Of a DNA stretch of 64,000 nucleotides, positions 46,726-55,302 are shown piece by piece. The translations under genes and the position numbers were made by a program. Numbering within the stretch: position 1 is the first letter of the stretch; every line of letters begins with the position of its first letter. The notes under the pieces are model-generated. The model did not search any database, was not told the DNA's origin, and saw only the letters and a program-made list of their open reading frames with translations. This stretch comes from Halovulum sp039180525 (lineage in GTDB: Bacteria; Pseudomonadota; Alphaproteobacteria; Rhodobacterales; Rhodobacteraceae), in the NCBI GenBank assembly GCA_039180525.1, contig JBCDDF010000011.1, positions 1-64,000 of the forward strand, read 5' to 3'.

Positions 46726-47870
46726 CCGGCGAGTGGATCACCGCGGCCGGTGTCTTCGATGGCACCGACCTGCGCCGCGACCATGCGGTGCAGGTGCAAA
46801 ACGGCCTGGCCATCGCCCACCGCCCCCGCGCGGCCTTGCCGGCGAACACGCCCGTGCGCACGGTGGGCCACATCCTGACGCCGGCGTTTTTCGACATACA
46901 GGTCAATGGCGGCGGCGGCGTGCTGTTCAACACCACGCCCAGCGCGGCGGGGTTGCGCCGCATCGCCGCCGCGCATTGCGCCCTGGGCACCGGGGCGATC
47001 CTGCCCACGGTCATCACCGATGCGCCCGAAGTGATGGAGGCGGCCACGCGCGCGGTCATCCAGGCGGCCGGTCGGGACGGCATCGCGGGGCTGCATATCG
47101 AGGGGCCGCATATCGCCGCGGCCCGGCACGGCACCCATGACGCCGCCCATATCCGCCCGTTGGATGCGCGCACGCTGGCCATCGTCCGCGACCTGCGCGC
47201 ACGCAACATCCCGGTGCTGATCACGCTGGCGCCAGAGGCGACGGCACCGGGCCAGATCGCCGAACTTGCCGCCTTGGGCGCGGTTGTGTCGCTAGGCCAT
47301 ACCGATGCGCCGCTGGCGCAGGTACGCGCGGCAGAGGCCGAAGGCGCGCGGCTTTACACCCACCTCTTCAACGCCATGTCGCCGATGCTGAACCGCGCCC
47401 CGGGCGTCACCGGGGCGGCGATCCGTTCGTCCAACTACTGTTCGATCATTGCCGATGGGATCCATGTGGCGCCCGAGATGCTTCAGATCGCCATTGCAGC
47501 GCGTCCGGTGGCGGATCGGATGATCCTGATTTCGGACGCCATGCCGACGGTGGGCGGGCCGGACGGCTTCACGCTCTACGGCAAAATGGTGCATCTAGCC
47601 GAAGGCCGGCTGGTCAATGGCGCCGGTTCGCTGGCCGGGGCGCATACCTGGATGGCGGCGTGCCTGGCTTATGCCGTGAACCGTCTGGGCGTGGTGCCCG
47701 AGACGGCGCTGCGCATGGCGCTGACCAATCCCGCCCGGCTGATGGGTCTGGATGCCAAATTCCAACTGGGCACGTGCCATGCGCGTCGTCTGCTGGTGCT
47801 GGACAAGCAGATGCGCGCGGCACCGGTCCCGGCCGCGGCAGCGTTGGGTTCCTCCGCCGCCACGAGTTGA
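46722..47870 (+). CDS. nagA: N-acetylglucosamine-6-phosphate deacetylase
   Basis: 382 residues, amidohydrolase fold. FFDIQVNGGGG takes the place of HxH-type metal ligands as in NagA, followed by GLHIEGPHI (metal-binding E), SLGHTDAP (His ligand), THLFNAMSPM (His ligand) and LISDAMPTVGG (catalytic Asp). It converts GlcNAc-6-P to GlcN-6-P. The ATG overlaps the kinase stop by 4 nt and it closes the operon. Confidence 0.95.
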   Translation: MTGEWITAAGVFDGTDLRRDHAVQVQNGLAIAHRPRAALPANTPVRTVGHILTPAFFDIQVNGGGGVLFNTTPSAAGLRRIAAAHCALGTGAILPTVITDAPEVMEAATRAVIQAAGRDGIAGLHIEGPHIAAARHGTHDAAHIRPLDARTLAIVRDLRARNIPVLITLAPEATAPGQIAELAALGAVVSLGHTDAPLAQVRAAEAEGARLYTHLFNAMSPMLNRAPGVTGAAIRSSNYCSIIADGIHVAPEMLQIAIAARPVADRMILISDAMPTVGGPDGFTLYGKMVHLAEGRLVNGAGSLAGAHTWMAACLAYAVNRLGVVPETALRMALTNPARLMGLDAKFQLGTCHARRLLVLDKQMRAAPVPAAAALGSSAATS

Positions 47871-48234
47871 CCGACCGCGCCCCTCAGCCCGGCCCGTGCC
47901 CGCGCAGGCGCGACAGATGCTTTTCCCAGCCCGCAGCCAAGGCGCCCCGCAGCTGCTGAACTGGCAGAACCAGGCACAGACGCGGCCCAAGGCCGGCGGC
48001 TGCAGGTGGTTCGCGGTGGTGCGGCCGCGCCGCACCGATCATCGCCGCGCCGGGCCGGCTGGGGTGACTGCGTGTGCCATGTCGCTTTCCTTGCGATGCC
48101 AAACGGTATCGCTTTATTTGATACCCATAGGTATCACCTTAGGTTCTGATGCGGCATCGTCACGAAAGTCTATGGTTTCGCAGTGTTTTCATGCGTTAAC
48201 CGCGGCAAGCCCGTTTCGAGTGTGGAGACTGCGC
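47871..48234. other. Intergenic region between nagA and aroQ
   Basis: 364 bp. On the minus strand there is a possible 52-72 codon frame (47884-48042 from an ATG, 48102 from a TTG) with a KHLSRLRGHGPG-type end. It has no clear ribosome-binding site or recognisable family, so I do not call it. The right end holds the aroQ promoter and the GATACC palindrome. No terminator with a T-run is visible after nagA. Confidence 0.5.
48104..48136. promoter_or_regulatory. GATACC/GGTATC palindrome upstream of aroQ
   Basis: tgatacc-cata-ggtatca at 48119-48136 is a perfect 7-bp-arm palindrome, and another ggtatc half-site lies at 48105-48110. It is about 100 bp upstream of the aroQ start codon, in the only AT-rich part of this gap, and looks like an operator for an unknown repressor. 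Confidence 0.5.
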
Positions 48235-48675
48235 ATGACCGATACCGTTTTCGTTCTGAACGGGCCGAACCTGAACATGCTGGGCCAGCGCGAGCCCGAG
48301 ATTTACGGCAGCGCCACGCTGCGCGAGATCGAGGCGCTGTGTCGGCGCGCGTCGGAACGGCTGGGGCTGGAGCTGTCGTTCCGGCAATCCAACACCGAGG
48401 GCACCTTGGTGGACTGGATCCAGAACGCCCGCGACGATGCCGCGGCGATCGTGCTCAACCCCGCTGCTTATACACATACCTCCGTTGCCCTGCTCGATGC
48501 GCTGAACATGTTCGAAGGGCCGGTTATCGAGGTGCATCTGTCCAATCCCCACCGGCGCGAGAGCTTTCGCCACCGGTCGTATGTCTCATTGCGCGCCGAT
48601 GGCGTGATCGCCGGTTGTGGCGCACATGGCTATGAATTGGCGCTGCGGCAGGTCGCGCATATGCTGGGCCCGTAA
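48235..48675 (+). CDS. aroQ: 3-dehydroquinate dehydratase, type II
   Basis: 146 residues. It dehydrates 3-dehydroquinate in the shikimate pathway. NGPNLNMLGQREPEIYG at the N-terminus holds the catalytic Arg and Tyr (R19 and Y24); NPAAYTHTSVALLDAL, VHLSNPHRRESFRHRSY (with its His) and a GCGAHGYELAL tail match the dodecameric type II enzyme. The ATG at 48235 has GGAG about 8 nt upstream. It is monocistronic. Confidence 0.95.
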   Translation: MTDTVFVLNGPNLNMLGQREPEIYGSATLREIEALCRRASERLGLELSFRQSNTEGTLVDWIQNARDDAAAIVLNPAAYTHTSVALLDALNMFEGPVIEVHLSNPHRRESFRHRSYVSLRADGVIAGCGAHGYELALRQVAHMLGP

Positions 48676-48958
48676 CCCGGGCATCGCGCTGCACAGACTG
48701 GTGAGGGGTCTGGTCAAGCACACGCACGTGGCAATGATGGGTGACCGCAGACCCAGGTCGTGCATCTGGTGGGAGACCGTGGCAACCGTTGGACGGTTGC
48801 GGCTGCCTTGCCGCAGGCGCGTCTTCCGATGACTGCGCTCTGCGATGGGCCAGCGGCTTGGCTGGGGTCGCACCAAGACACGCCGGCGCGCGCAATCTGT
48901 CCGCTCTACCCATCGACCTTCGCCGGGAACCCCGGCTTCGACACCGGCGGGAAACGAA
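48676..48958. other. Intergenic region with a possible degenerate transposase remnant
   Basis: About 280 bp without a clear gene. The minus-strand reading around 48830-48690 contains TVSHQMHDLGLRSP followed by CLTRP, which resembles the linker between HTH and DDE parts of Tc1/IS630-like transposases (xTVxxRLxxxGLRxxxP...LTxxH). It is short, without a start, and no terminal inverted repeats are seen. Confidence 0.25.
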
Positions 48959-48984
48959 AAACGCCGCCCCGAGGGGCGGCGTTT
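48957..48984 (-). terminator. Rho-independent terminator of the RTX gene
   Basis: A perfect 12-bp stem AAACGCCGCCCC/GGGGCGGCGTTT with a 2-nt loop (48959-48984). Read on the minus strand it is followed by TTTTT-like residues (the aaaaa at 48957-48961) and lies 24 nt after the RTX stop codon. It can also terminate aroQ transcription from the other side. Confidence 0.85.
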
Positions 48985-49007
48985 CGTCCCTGAGGACGGG
49001 CCGGCAG

Positions 49008-52000
49008 TTACAGCAAACCGATTTCCGACGGGTCGGGGGGCATGTTGCCCGCTAGTGCATCGAACTCCGAGGCGAATTCCGGATAGGCCACGTCCGCTTG
49101 CCACGGCTGATCCGGGGCCGAGCCAGCCTCATAGGCCATTCCGGCGCCGTCGAATACGAACCCGCTGTCGTCTTCGAAATCGGGATAGACGTCATCCTGC
49201 TGCGCTGGCCGCTTACCGGTGCGCACGGTGTCGCTGAGCGCACCGATTTCGCCATCGGCGGTGGCCAGCAGAAGAACCTCGGCCGGCTCCAGATCTCGGT
49301 TCAGATAGACGACGTCCGAAATCGAACCATCGAAGAAATCGCGCAGGTTGTCGTTGTCCTGATAGCGCGCGGCGGTCGAGGCGCCGATGACGGCATCCTC
49401 GGTGTTGTTCCGCATCCCGCCCCAATAGGCCTCTTCACTGTCGTTGAGCTGGCCATCGACGTAAAGTTCGCCACCCCAGCGGTTGAAGGCAAAGGCGACA
49501 TGCGTGTCCACCCCGGCTTCGACGCGCTCGTCGGACCGCAGATAGAAGGACTCGGTCTCGCTTTGATAACGGACGCGGATAAAGCCCTGCGAGTCTAGGT
49601 AGACCATGACATGGCCGCCCTCTCCGAACCCGCTATGGTCCTTGGAGAACAGCGTCTGATTGCCATTGCCGATCGTGTCGGCATTGAAGCTGAGCGCGAT
49701 GGTGCCGTTGCCGCGCGCCTGTGCGTCGGTATGGTCCATCTCTTCGAAACTGGTCAGCCCGTTGAACCGGTCGCCATCGCTTTCCAGCATGATGTTGGCC
49801 TTGCGCAGGTCGTCGGCGATCGAAGATTTCAGCCGTGACGACTGCTGCTCCAGCCACTGGTTCTGGCTGAAATCGACGGGCCGGCTGCCGATGGGATCGC
49901 CATCGACATCGCGGCTGTCATAGCCGTACAGCGTCTGCCCATCGTGCTCCACCGCATGTTTGGTGCCCGCCGGCGCCATGGCGGTCTGCAATTCGTCGAT
50001 GGTCTTGATAACGCCGTGATGCACACCGGCATCGGTTTCGATCATGTCCTCGGTGACCATGTCGCCGAAGACCACGATATAGCCCAGATAGTCCTCGTCA
50101 TGGGCGCCGCCGCCATTGCCCTGCTGGGAATAGGCGGTGATGACCGACACGGCGTCATCGTCTCGACCATCACCATCGGTATCGATGGTATGGTAGGAGA
50201 CCTTGACGTTGACCGTGTGGCCGATGACCGAGATCTTGTCCTGCGACGCGTTGAAATCGCCGATGATGTCGATGCCGATCCCATCCACCCAATGGTCGTG
50301 GATGCGGCGGTTTTCGCCGGCCACGCCATGCCAGTGGATGGAGCGGTCATCCATCACGTGCTTTTGGATGATGTCGAGTTTGGCGTTGATCCCCAGTTCG
50401 AAATAGAAGTGGTCATTGCCGGCGCCGCCCCAGAGGAAGTCATCGCCCACGACCGCCTGATCGACCCAATCGACCAGTTTCAGCTGGGTCAGATCGATGG
50501 AGGCATCGGGGAAAGGCCGCGAGGGCGCCCCCAAGACCAACTGCCCGGCGCGATCCTCACCGACATCCGAGCGCGAAATCAGCAAGTCGTCGCCGGCGCC
50601 GGCAAGCAGGATGTCGGATCCGAAGCCGCCCTCAAGCACGTCGTTGCCCTTGGCGCCTTTGAGGAAATCGTCGCCATAGCCGCCGACCAGTTGGTCATTG
50701 CCGCGGCCACCGACCAGCGTGTCGTCACCGTCTTCGCCATAAAGCGTATCGTTGCCGCGGCGGCCCTTGAGCGTGTCGTCGCCGGACGGCTCCGCCGCGC
50801 CCGCCAGCTTGCCCATCAGGAACGAATCCGCGCCGTCCTCGATCAGTTTGTTGATCTCGTTCTTGGACAGCGCGTCGCGGCGCTGAGAGCCGCCCCACAG
50901 ACCCAGGCCGGCAAGATCGCCTTCGAATGCGTCGTCCAGCTTGTCGTCATCGGCTGCAAAGGCCCCACCGCTATCATTGGCTTCGGTGTTGGCGCTGCTG
51001 GCGCCGAGGATCCAGCCTTCGGTGTTTTGCAGCAGATAGGCGGTCTTGAGCAGCTCCGGCGTCGCCAGATCGCCCTCCACCGCGGTCCATGCACTCCCGG
51101 CGACCCGCTCGCCATCGACGAAGATGCGCAATCCCTTATCAGTGAAGTTGACCGCCAGATGAGACCACTGACCCTCCGCCAGCCCCACATCGGCGACCCA
51201 GCTCTTGTTGCTTTCGCCATCGCCCGGCGCGAAGCGTAGAAGCAGCTTGCCGTCGCTAGTGTGGCCCAGATGGAAGTGGCCGCCATCCTTCGTGCCGCGG
51301 GCATCCTTGGACAGGAACACGCTTTTGTCGTCCAGATCGCGGGGGCGAACCCAGATCGCAATGGTGCCTTGCGTCACCTGATAGGCCGCGTTGTGCTTGA
51401 TGTGCGCGAACTGATCCTCGCCGTTGAAACGCCACGCGGTGGCTGGCGTGCCGTCGGGCCCCATCACCAGATCGCCCGCCCGCGCCAGCGCCTGGTTTTC
51501 ATACAGCGTATAGGTCTTCAGCGGGTCGTTGCCCATCGCATCGGCATGGGCGTTCGTGCCCCGGCCTTCCGGGGTCCAATATCCCAGCGCCGCGGGCTGC
51601 TTGTAGCCGCCTTGCGCATCGCCCCGCAGCACGTTGTGGTCATTGTCGCCAACCCGTGTGACGCCCGCGATCTCCCGTAATTCGACCTGATCGAAGGGCG
51701 CGCGCGTTGCCTCGTAGGGTTCCGCGTCACCGGTGGCATAGGTGACCTCGTCCTCATAACGGTTGGTGACGTGGTTTTCCGGATCGCCGGTGATCGCACC
51801 CATCTGGCCATTGGGGCCGCGGGTGTCGTAGCCACGGATGGTGGTCTCGCCGACAGAGGTGACCTTTGACGGCCCCTCGGGATAGATCGCTTCCGCCAGA
51901 TCCCGGATGTTGTCGACGATGCCATAGGTGACCCCGGCATCGACCAGCACATCCTCACGTTCCACACGGTCGCCATAGACGATTACCTGGCCGATCAGAT

Positions 52001-53345
52001 CCTTGTCATGCGCGCCGCCATTGCCGCGCTGCTTGGAGATGACGGTGATGATGCTTTCTTCGATCCCGTCGCCATTGACATCGCGATAGGTGATCGAGCC
52101 GTAGTGATCGATATCCGCGGTGTGCCCGGCAATGGCGATCGTGTCTTCGGCGGCATTGTAGTCGGCGATCACGTCGATGCCGAAGCTGTCGACCCAGTGG
52201 TCGTGCAACTCGTCATTTTCGCCCGCCACGCCGGCCCAGTTGATGCTGCCATCATAGCGCACGTGGCGTTCGATGATCTCCCGCTTGCCATTGATCTGCG
52301 GCGAGATCAGGAAGGTGTCGTTGCCTTCGCCGCCCACCAGAATATCGTCGCCGCGCAGCGGTTGATCCAGCCAGCCGATCAGCTTTTGCCGCCCGGCATT
52401 GACCTCGCCATCGGGATCGGGCCGGGTCGGTTGACCGACCGCGAGTTGGCCGATGCGCTGCTCGCCAGCATCCGAACGCGCGATCAGCACGTCGTCGCCG
52501 GCACCGCCCAACAGCAGGTCAGAGCCGCGGCCGCCATCCATGACATCGTCGCCATCGCCACCGATCAACTTGTCGTCGCCATAGCCGCCAAGCAGGTGGT
52601 CGTCGTTGCCGCCGCCGTCCAGGATGTCGCGGCCGCCTTCGCCGTCGATCTTGTTGCGGCCGTCGTCACCGGTGATCTGATCGGCACCGTCGCGCCGCTC
52701 GATCCCCACGAAATGCGACGGGTGATAGTCGTCGACTGGGATCGTCGGCGTATCGTTTGGCGGATCGGTGAAGTCGCTGACGGACTTGTAGAACGCGCTT
52801 TGATCCACCGGCACGCCATCGATGTCCATCCGCAGAAACGACCCGCCGCCGGCGTCGACGAACAAAAGCTCCACCGCATAAAGACCGCCGGCGAAGTTGG
52901 CGGTGGCCTCATACGGCTCTTTGGGATTGTTGGTCGTATCTTCGGAGAACAGCCGCCCGCCGATCTTCAGCGAATACTGGTCATCGGCATGGATGGTGAT
53001 GTCATGCGACCCGGGCGGGATATAGACATACCCCGTCAGCGCCACGCCGCCGGGGCCGATTTCGTACCTGTCGCCATCGCCGTTCAGCGACCCGGCATCG
53101 TGCTGCAGAAAATCCGCGACCGTCGTGTCGGAATCGCGCCCGCCGTAAACGATCTCGGTCGCTGTGAACCGATGATCGGGTTGCGGTTCGTCATAGATGA
53201 CGGCCTTCAGCGTTTCGAGGGAGCGGATGGAGGCGGAGGCGACATAGGCTTCGCCCGCCAGACCCGTGCCGTAACCCGGAATACGGGAGATGTCGTTCAT
53301 ACCGACCGCAGGGGCGCCGGGGGGGTTCAGGCTCGGCTGTGCCAT
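49008..53345 (-). CDS. Large secreted RTX protein with PA14-like and LamG domains
   Basis: 1445 residues from the ATG at 53345 (ttggag 9 nt upstream; the longer TTG reading is unlikely). There is no N-terminal signal, so type I secretion is expected. Approximate order: PA14-like beta domain (80-190); RTX block 1 (222-288); module A (about 315-472, with HDHWVD and NAAEDTIAI); LamG/concanavalin-like domain 1 (612-832); RTX block 2 (855-920); module B, a clear repeat of A (952-1102); LamG domain 2 (1181-1368); acidic C-terminus. Nonapeptides follow GGxGxDxLx and should bind Ca2+. An adhesin or enzyme-carrier role is possible; no catalytic motif is visible. No T1SS genes are in the window. Confidence 0.88.
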   Translation of the reverse strand: MAQPSLNPPGAPAVGMNDISRIPGYGTGLAGEAYVASASIRSLETLKAVIYDEPQPDHRFTATEIVYGGRDSDTTVADFLQHDAGSLNGDGDRYEIGPGGVALTGYVYIPPGSHDITIHADDQYSLKIGGRLFSEDTTNNPKEPYEATANFAGGLYAVELLFVDAGGGSFLRMDIDGVPVDQSAFYKSVSDFTDPPNDTPTIPVDDYHPSHFVGIERRDGADQITGDDGRNKIDGEGGRDILDGGGNDDHLLGGYGDDKLIGGDGDDVMDGGRGSDLLLGGAGDDVLIARSDAGEQRIGQLAVGQPTRPDPDGEVNAGRQKLIGWLDQPLRGDDILVGGEGNDTFLISPQINGKREIIERHVRYDGSINWAGVAGENDELHDHWVDSFGIDVIADYNAAEDTIAIAGHTADIDHYGSITYRDVNGDGIEESIITVISKQRGNGGAHDKDLIGQVIVYGDRVEREDVLVDAGVTYGIVDNIRDLAEAIYPEGPSKVTSVGETTIRGYDTRGPNGQMGAITGDPENHVTNRYEDEVTYATGDAEPYEATRAPFDQVELREIAGVTRVGDNDHNVLRGDAQGGYKQPAALGYWTPEGRGTNAHADAMGNDPLKTYTLYENQALARAGDLVMGPDGTPATAWRFNGEDQFAHIKHNAAYQVTQGTIAIWVRPRDLDDKSVFLSKDARGTKDGGHFHLGHTSDGKLLLRFAPGDGESNKSWVADVGLAEGQWSHLAVNFTDKGLRIFVDGERVAGSAWTAVEGDLATPELLKTAYLLQNTEGWILGASSANTEANDSGGAFAADDDKLDDAFEGDLAGLGLWGGSQRRDALSKNEINKLIEDGADSFLMGKLAGAAEPSGDDTLKGRRGNDTLYGEDGDDTLVGGRGNDQLVGGYGDDFLKGAKGNDVLEGGFGSDILLAGAGDDLLISRSDVGEDRAGQLVLGAPSRPFPDASIDLTQLKLVDWVDQAVVGDDFLWGGAGNDHFYFELGINAKLDIIQKHVMDDRSIHWHGVAGENRRIHDHWVDGIGIDIIGDFNASQDKISVIGHTVNVKVSYHTIDTDGDGRDDDAVSVITAYSQQGNGGGAHDEDYLGYIVVFGDMVTEDMIETDAGVHHGVIKTIDELQTAMAPAGTKHAVEHDGQTLYGYDSRDVDGDPIGSRPVDFSQNQWLEQQSSRLKSSIADDLRKANIMLESDGDRFNGLTSFEEMDHTDAQARGNGTIALSFNADTIGNGNQTLFSKDHSGFGEGGHVMVYLDSQGFIRVRYQSETESFYLRSDERVEAGVDTHVAFAFNRWGGELYVDGQLNDSEEAYWGGMRNNTEDAVIGASTAARYQDNDNLRDFFDGSISDVVYLNRDLEPAEVLLLATADGEIGALSDTVRTGKRPAQQDDVYPDFEDDSGFVFDGAGMAYEAGSAPDQPWQADVAYPEFASEFDALAGNMPPDPSEIGLL

Positions 53346-54153
53346 AATCTGATACTCCAATTCGTTCCAGGTCGTTGGCGGCCGTCGCCGATTTGGCGCG
53401 ACCGCTTGAGATTTCGGGCCTTTGGCATCAGAGCGGCGTCCCTAAACATTTCGCTTTTACAATGCTTTACCAGCCGTTACCCCAGACTTAGCGCGGGAAA
53501 AGTGTTCAGATTTTGACTTTGTCCGTTTGCGCCAAGTTTGAGCGAATTCTTGCCGCGGGTATGGCGCGGCCCGCGGCACACCGGGCGAAAAAGTGTTGTT
53601 TTGTTGACTTTGGCCCGCCCTCGTTTCCGAGGCTGCCGCCAAAACTAGGAAAAATGCCGCCGAAATTACCGGCCGAACATATTCACGGTTGGTGAAATGA
53701 AAAACGGATTTCCGGCAAACGCCCGAATCGAATTCCCGCCAAAAAGGAAAACAAAAAGTAAAATCAGCACTCGGTTGTATTCATGAATTGCTATTGTCGC
53801 GCAGGTGTCGCGCGGGCAACAGCCCATTCGATATGCGCCGGCGATACCGAAGCCGCGAAAGATCGGGAGCCGGTCCAGAAGTCGAAATACCCGCATCGGA
53901 TGCGTTTGACCGCAATCGGGCCGGGTGTTCCACCGGGTCGGCCCAAAGAATGGAGGGGCGGCGCAAGAGCATTACGGCCGACATCAGCCCGCCGAGATGT
54001 CATCGATTTGCGGCTCGTGGATCCACACGTCTGGGGGGATCTGATCATCTGCAGCCTGCCCACGGCCCTTACCCTGAAAGCTCTCACCGACCGCGCCTGA
54101 CCGTGCGTCCGCCGAACCGACGGGCCGGCAATGTCACGGGACGGGCCCCGACG
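53346..54153. other. Long intergenic region between the RTX gene and hemH
   Basis: About 800 bp with a clearly more AT-rich 53440-53790 stretch. It should contain the RTX promoter (minus strand). Two 25-26 bp direct repeats lie at 53497-53521 and 53587-53612, and loose CCGCCAAAA-like elements recur between 53638 and 53750. Plus-strand frames at 53783-54100 lack a family or ribosome-binding site and are not called. Confidence 0.6.
53497..53612. promoter_or_regulatory. Two direct repeats upstream of the RTX gene
   Basis: gaaaagtgtt..ttttgactttg (53497-53521) and gaaaaagtgtt..gttgactttg (53587-53612) recur 90 bp apart. They are 150-270 bp upstream of the RTX start codon, in AT-rich sequence, and look like binding sites for one regulator. 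Confidence 0.45.
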
Positions 54154-55248
54154 TCAGAGCCCGGCGTCGGTCCAGCCGCGCAGTTCGCGTTCGACCAGCG
54201 CCATCATCATCTCCACATGCGCGGCGTCGTCGTTGAGGCAGGGAATATAGGTAAAGCTCTCCCCCCCCGCTTCCTCGAAGCTCTCCTTGATCTCTTCGTT
54301 GATCTCTTCCAGCGTTTCCACGCAGTCCGACGAAAACGCCGGCGCCATGATGGCGATGTTCTTTTTGCCCGCCTCGGCAAGGCGCGCGACCTCTTCCACC
54401 GTGTAGGGTTGCAGCCACTCCTCGGGCCCGAATTTCGACTGGAATGTCGTCTTTATGTCCTCGGGTGACCAGCCCAGCCGCTCCCGCAGCAGCCGCGTCG
54501 TCTTTTGGCACTGGCAGTGATAGGGGTCGCCCTCCATCAGATAGCGCTTGGGCACGCCGTGATAGGATGTCACCAGAATGTCCGGGCGCGTCTCCAGCGT
54601 CGCATAGGTGCGTTCCACCGACTGCGCCAGAGCCTCGATATAGAGCGGATGGTCGTAATAGGCCGGAACCGTGCGAATGGCCGGTTGCCAATTCATCTCC
54701 ATCAGGACGCGGAACGCCTGATCGCAGGCGGTGGCCGTGGTGGGTGCCGAGTACTGCGGGTAAAGCGGGAAGAACAGGATCCGCTGGCAGCCCTGATCCT
54801 TAAGCCGGCTGATGACCGATTTTGTCGACGGGTTGCCATAGCGCATACAGAAATCCACCGTGACCGCGTCACCCCAGCGCGCCTGCGCCTCTGCCGCGAC
54901 CTTGGCGGTCTGTGCCTTGGTGGTGGTCAGCAGCGGGCTTTCGTCCGCCTCGGTATTCCAAATCCCGCGATAGGCCTCGCCCGACGAAAACGGTCGCTTG
55001 GTCAGGATGATGAGCTGCAGAAGCGGTTGCCACAGCCAGGGCGAGTAGTCGATCACCCGTCGGTCGGATAGAAACTCGTTCAAATAGCGCCGCATCGACC
55101 AATAGTCGGTGTCGTCCGGCGTGCCCAGATTAGCCAGAACCACGCCGATCTTCGCCGTGGGGACCGCGGGGTGGTCGGCGGGGGCGTGCGCAAGCCGGTC
55201 CAGCGGGTCGGCGGCGGCGGGGCGTGGGCTCATCTGCGCGTCATACAT
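54154..55248 (-). CDS. hemH: Ferrochelatase
   Basis: 364 residues. It inserts Fe2+ into protoporphyrin IX at the end of heme synthesis. VVLANLGTPD starts the domain; TSYHGVPKRYL carries the catalytic His region; QSKFGPEEWLQPYT and APAFSSDCVETLEEINEE (with the conserved Glu/Asp set) complete the signature. Residues 1-30 are a variable N-terminal extension. It is minus-strand and is followed by a long gap, so it is probably monocistronic. Confidence 0.95.
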   Translation of the reverse strand: MYDAQMSPRPAAADPLDRLAHAPADHPAVPTAKIGVVLANLGTPDDTDYWSMRRYLNEFLSDRRVIDYSPWLWQPLLQLIILTKRPFSSGEAYRGIWNTEADESPLLTTTKAQTAKVAAEAQARWGDAVTVDFCMRYGNPSTKSVISRLKDQGCQRILFFPLYPQYSAPTTATACDQAFRVLMEMNWQPAIRTVPAYYDHPLYIEALAQSVERTYATLETRPDILVTSYHGVPKRYLMEGDPYHCQCQKTTRLLRERLGWSPEDIKTTFQSKFGPEEWLQPYTVEEVARLAEAGKKNIAIMAPAFSSDCVETLEEINEEIKESFEEAGGESFTYIPCLNDDAAHVEMMMALVERELRGWTDAGL

Positions 55249-55302
55249 CGGTCTGGGGCTTTCCTAACACCTGCGCGGCATTTAACCCATCCGGCTGCCG
55301 GG

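Noticed and set aside
48586..49104. 172-codon minus-strand frame between aroQ and the RTX gene
   Set aside because: It spans the terminator and overlaps both genes in other frames; only its middle hints at a transposase scrap.
53783..54100. 105-codon plus-strand frame before hemH
   Set aside because: No ribosome-binding site or family and mixed composition; two other frames in the same stretch are equally open.
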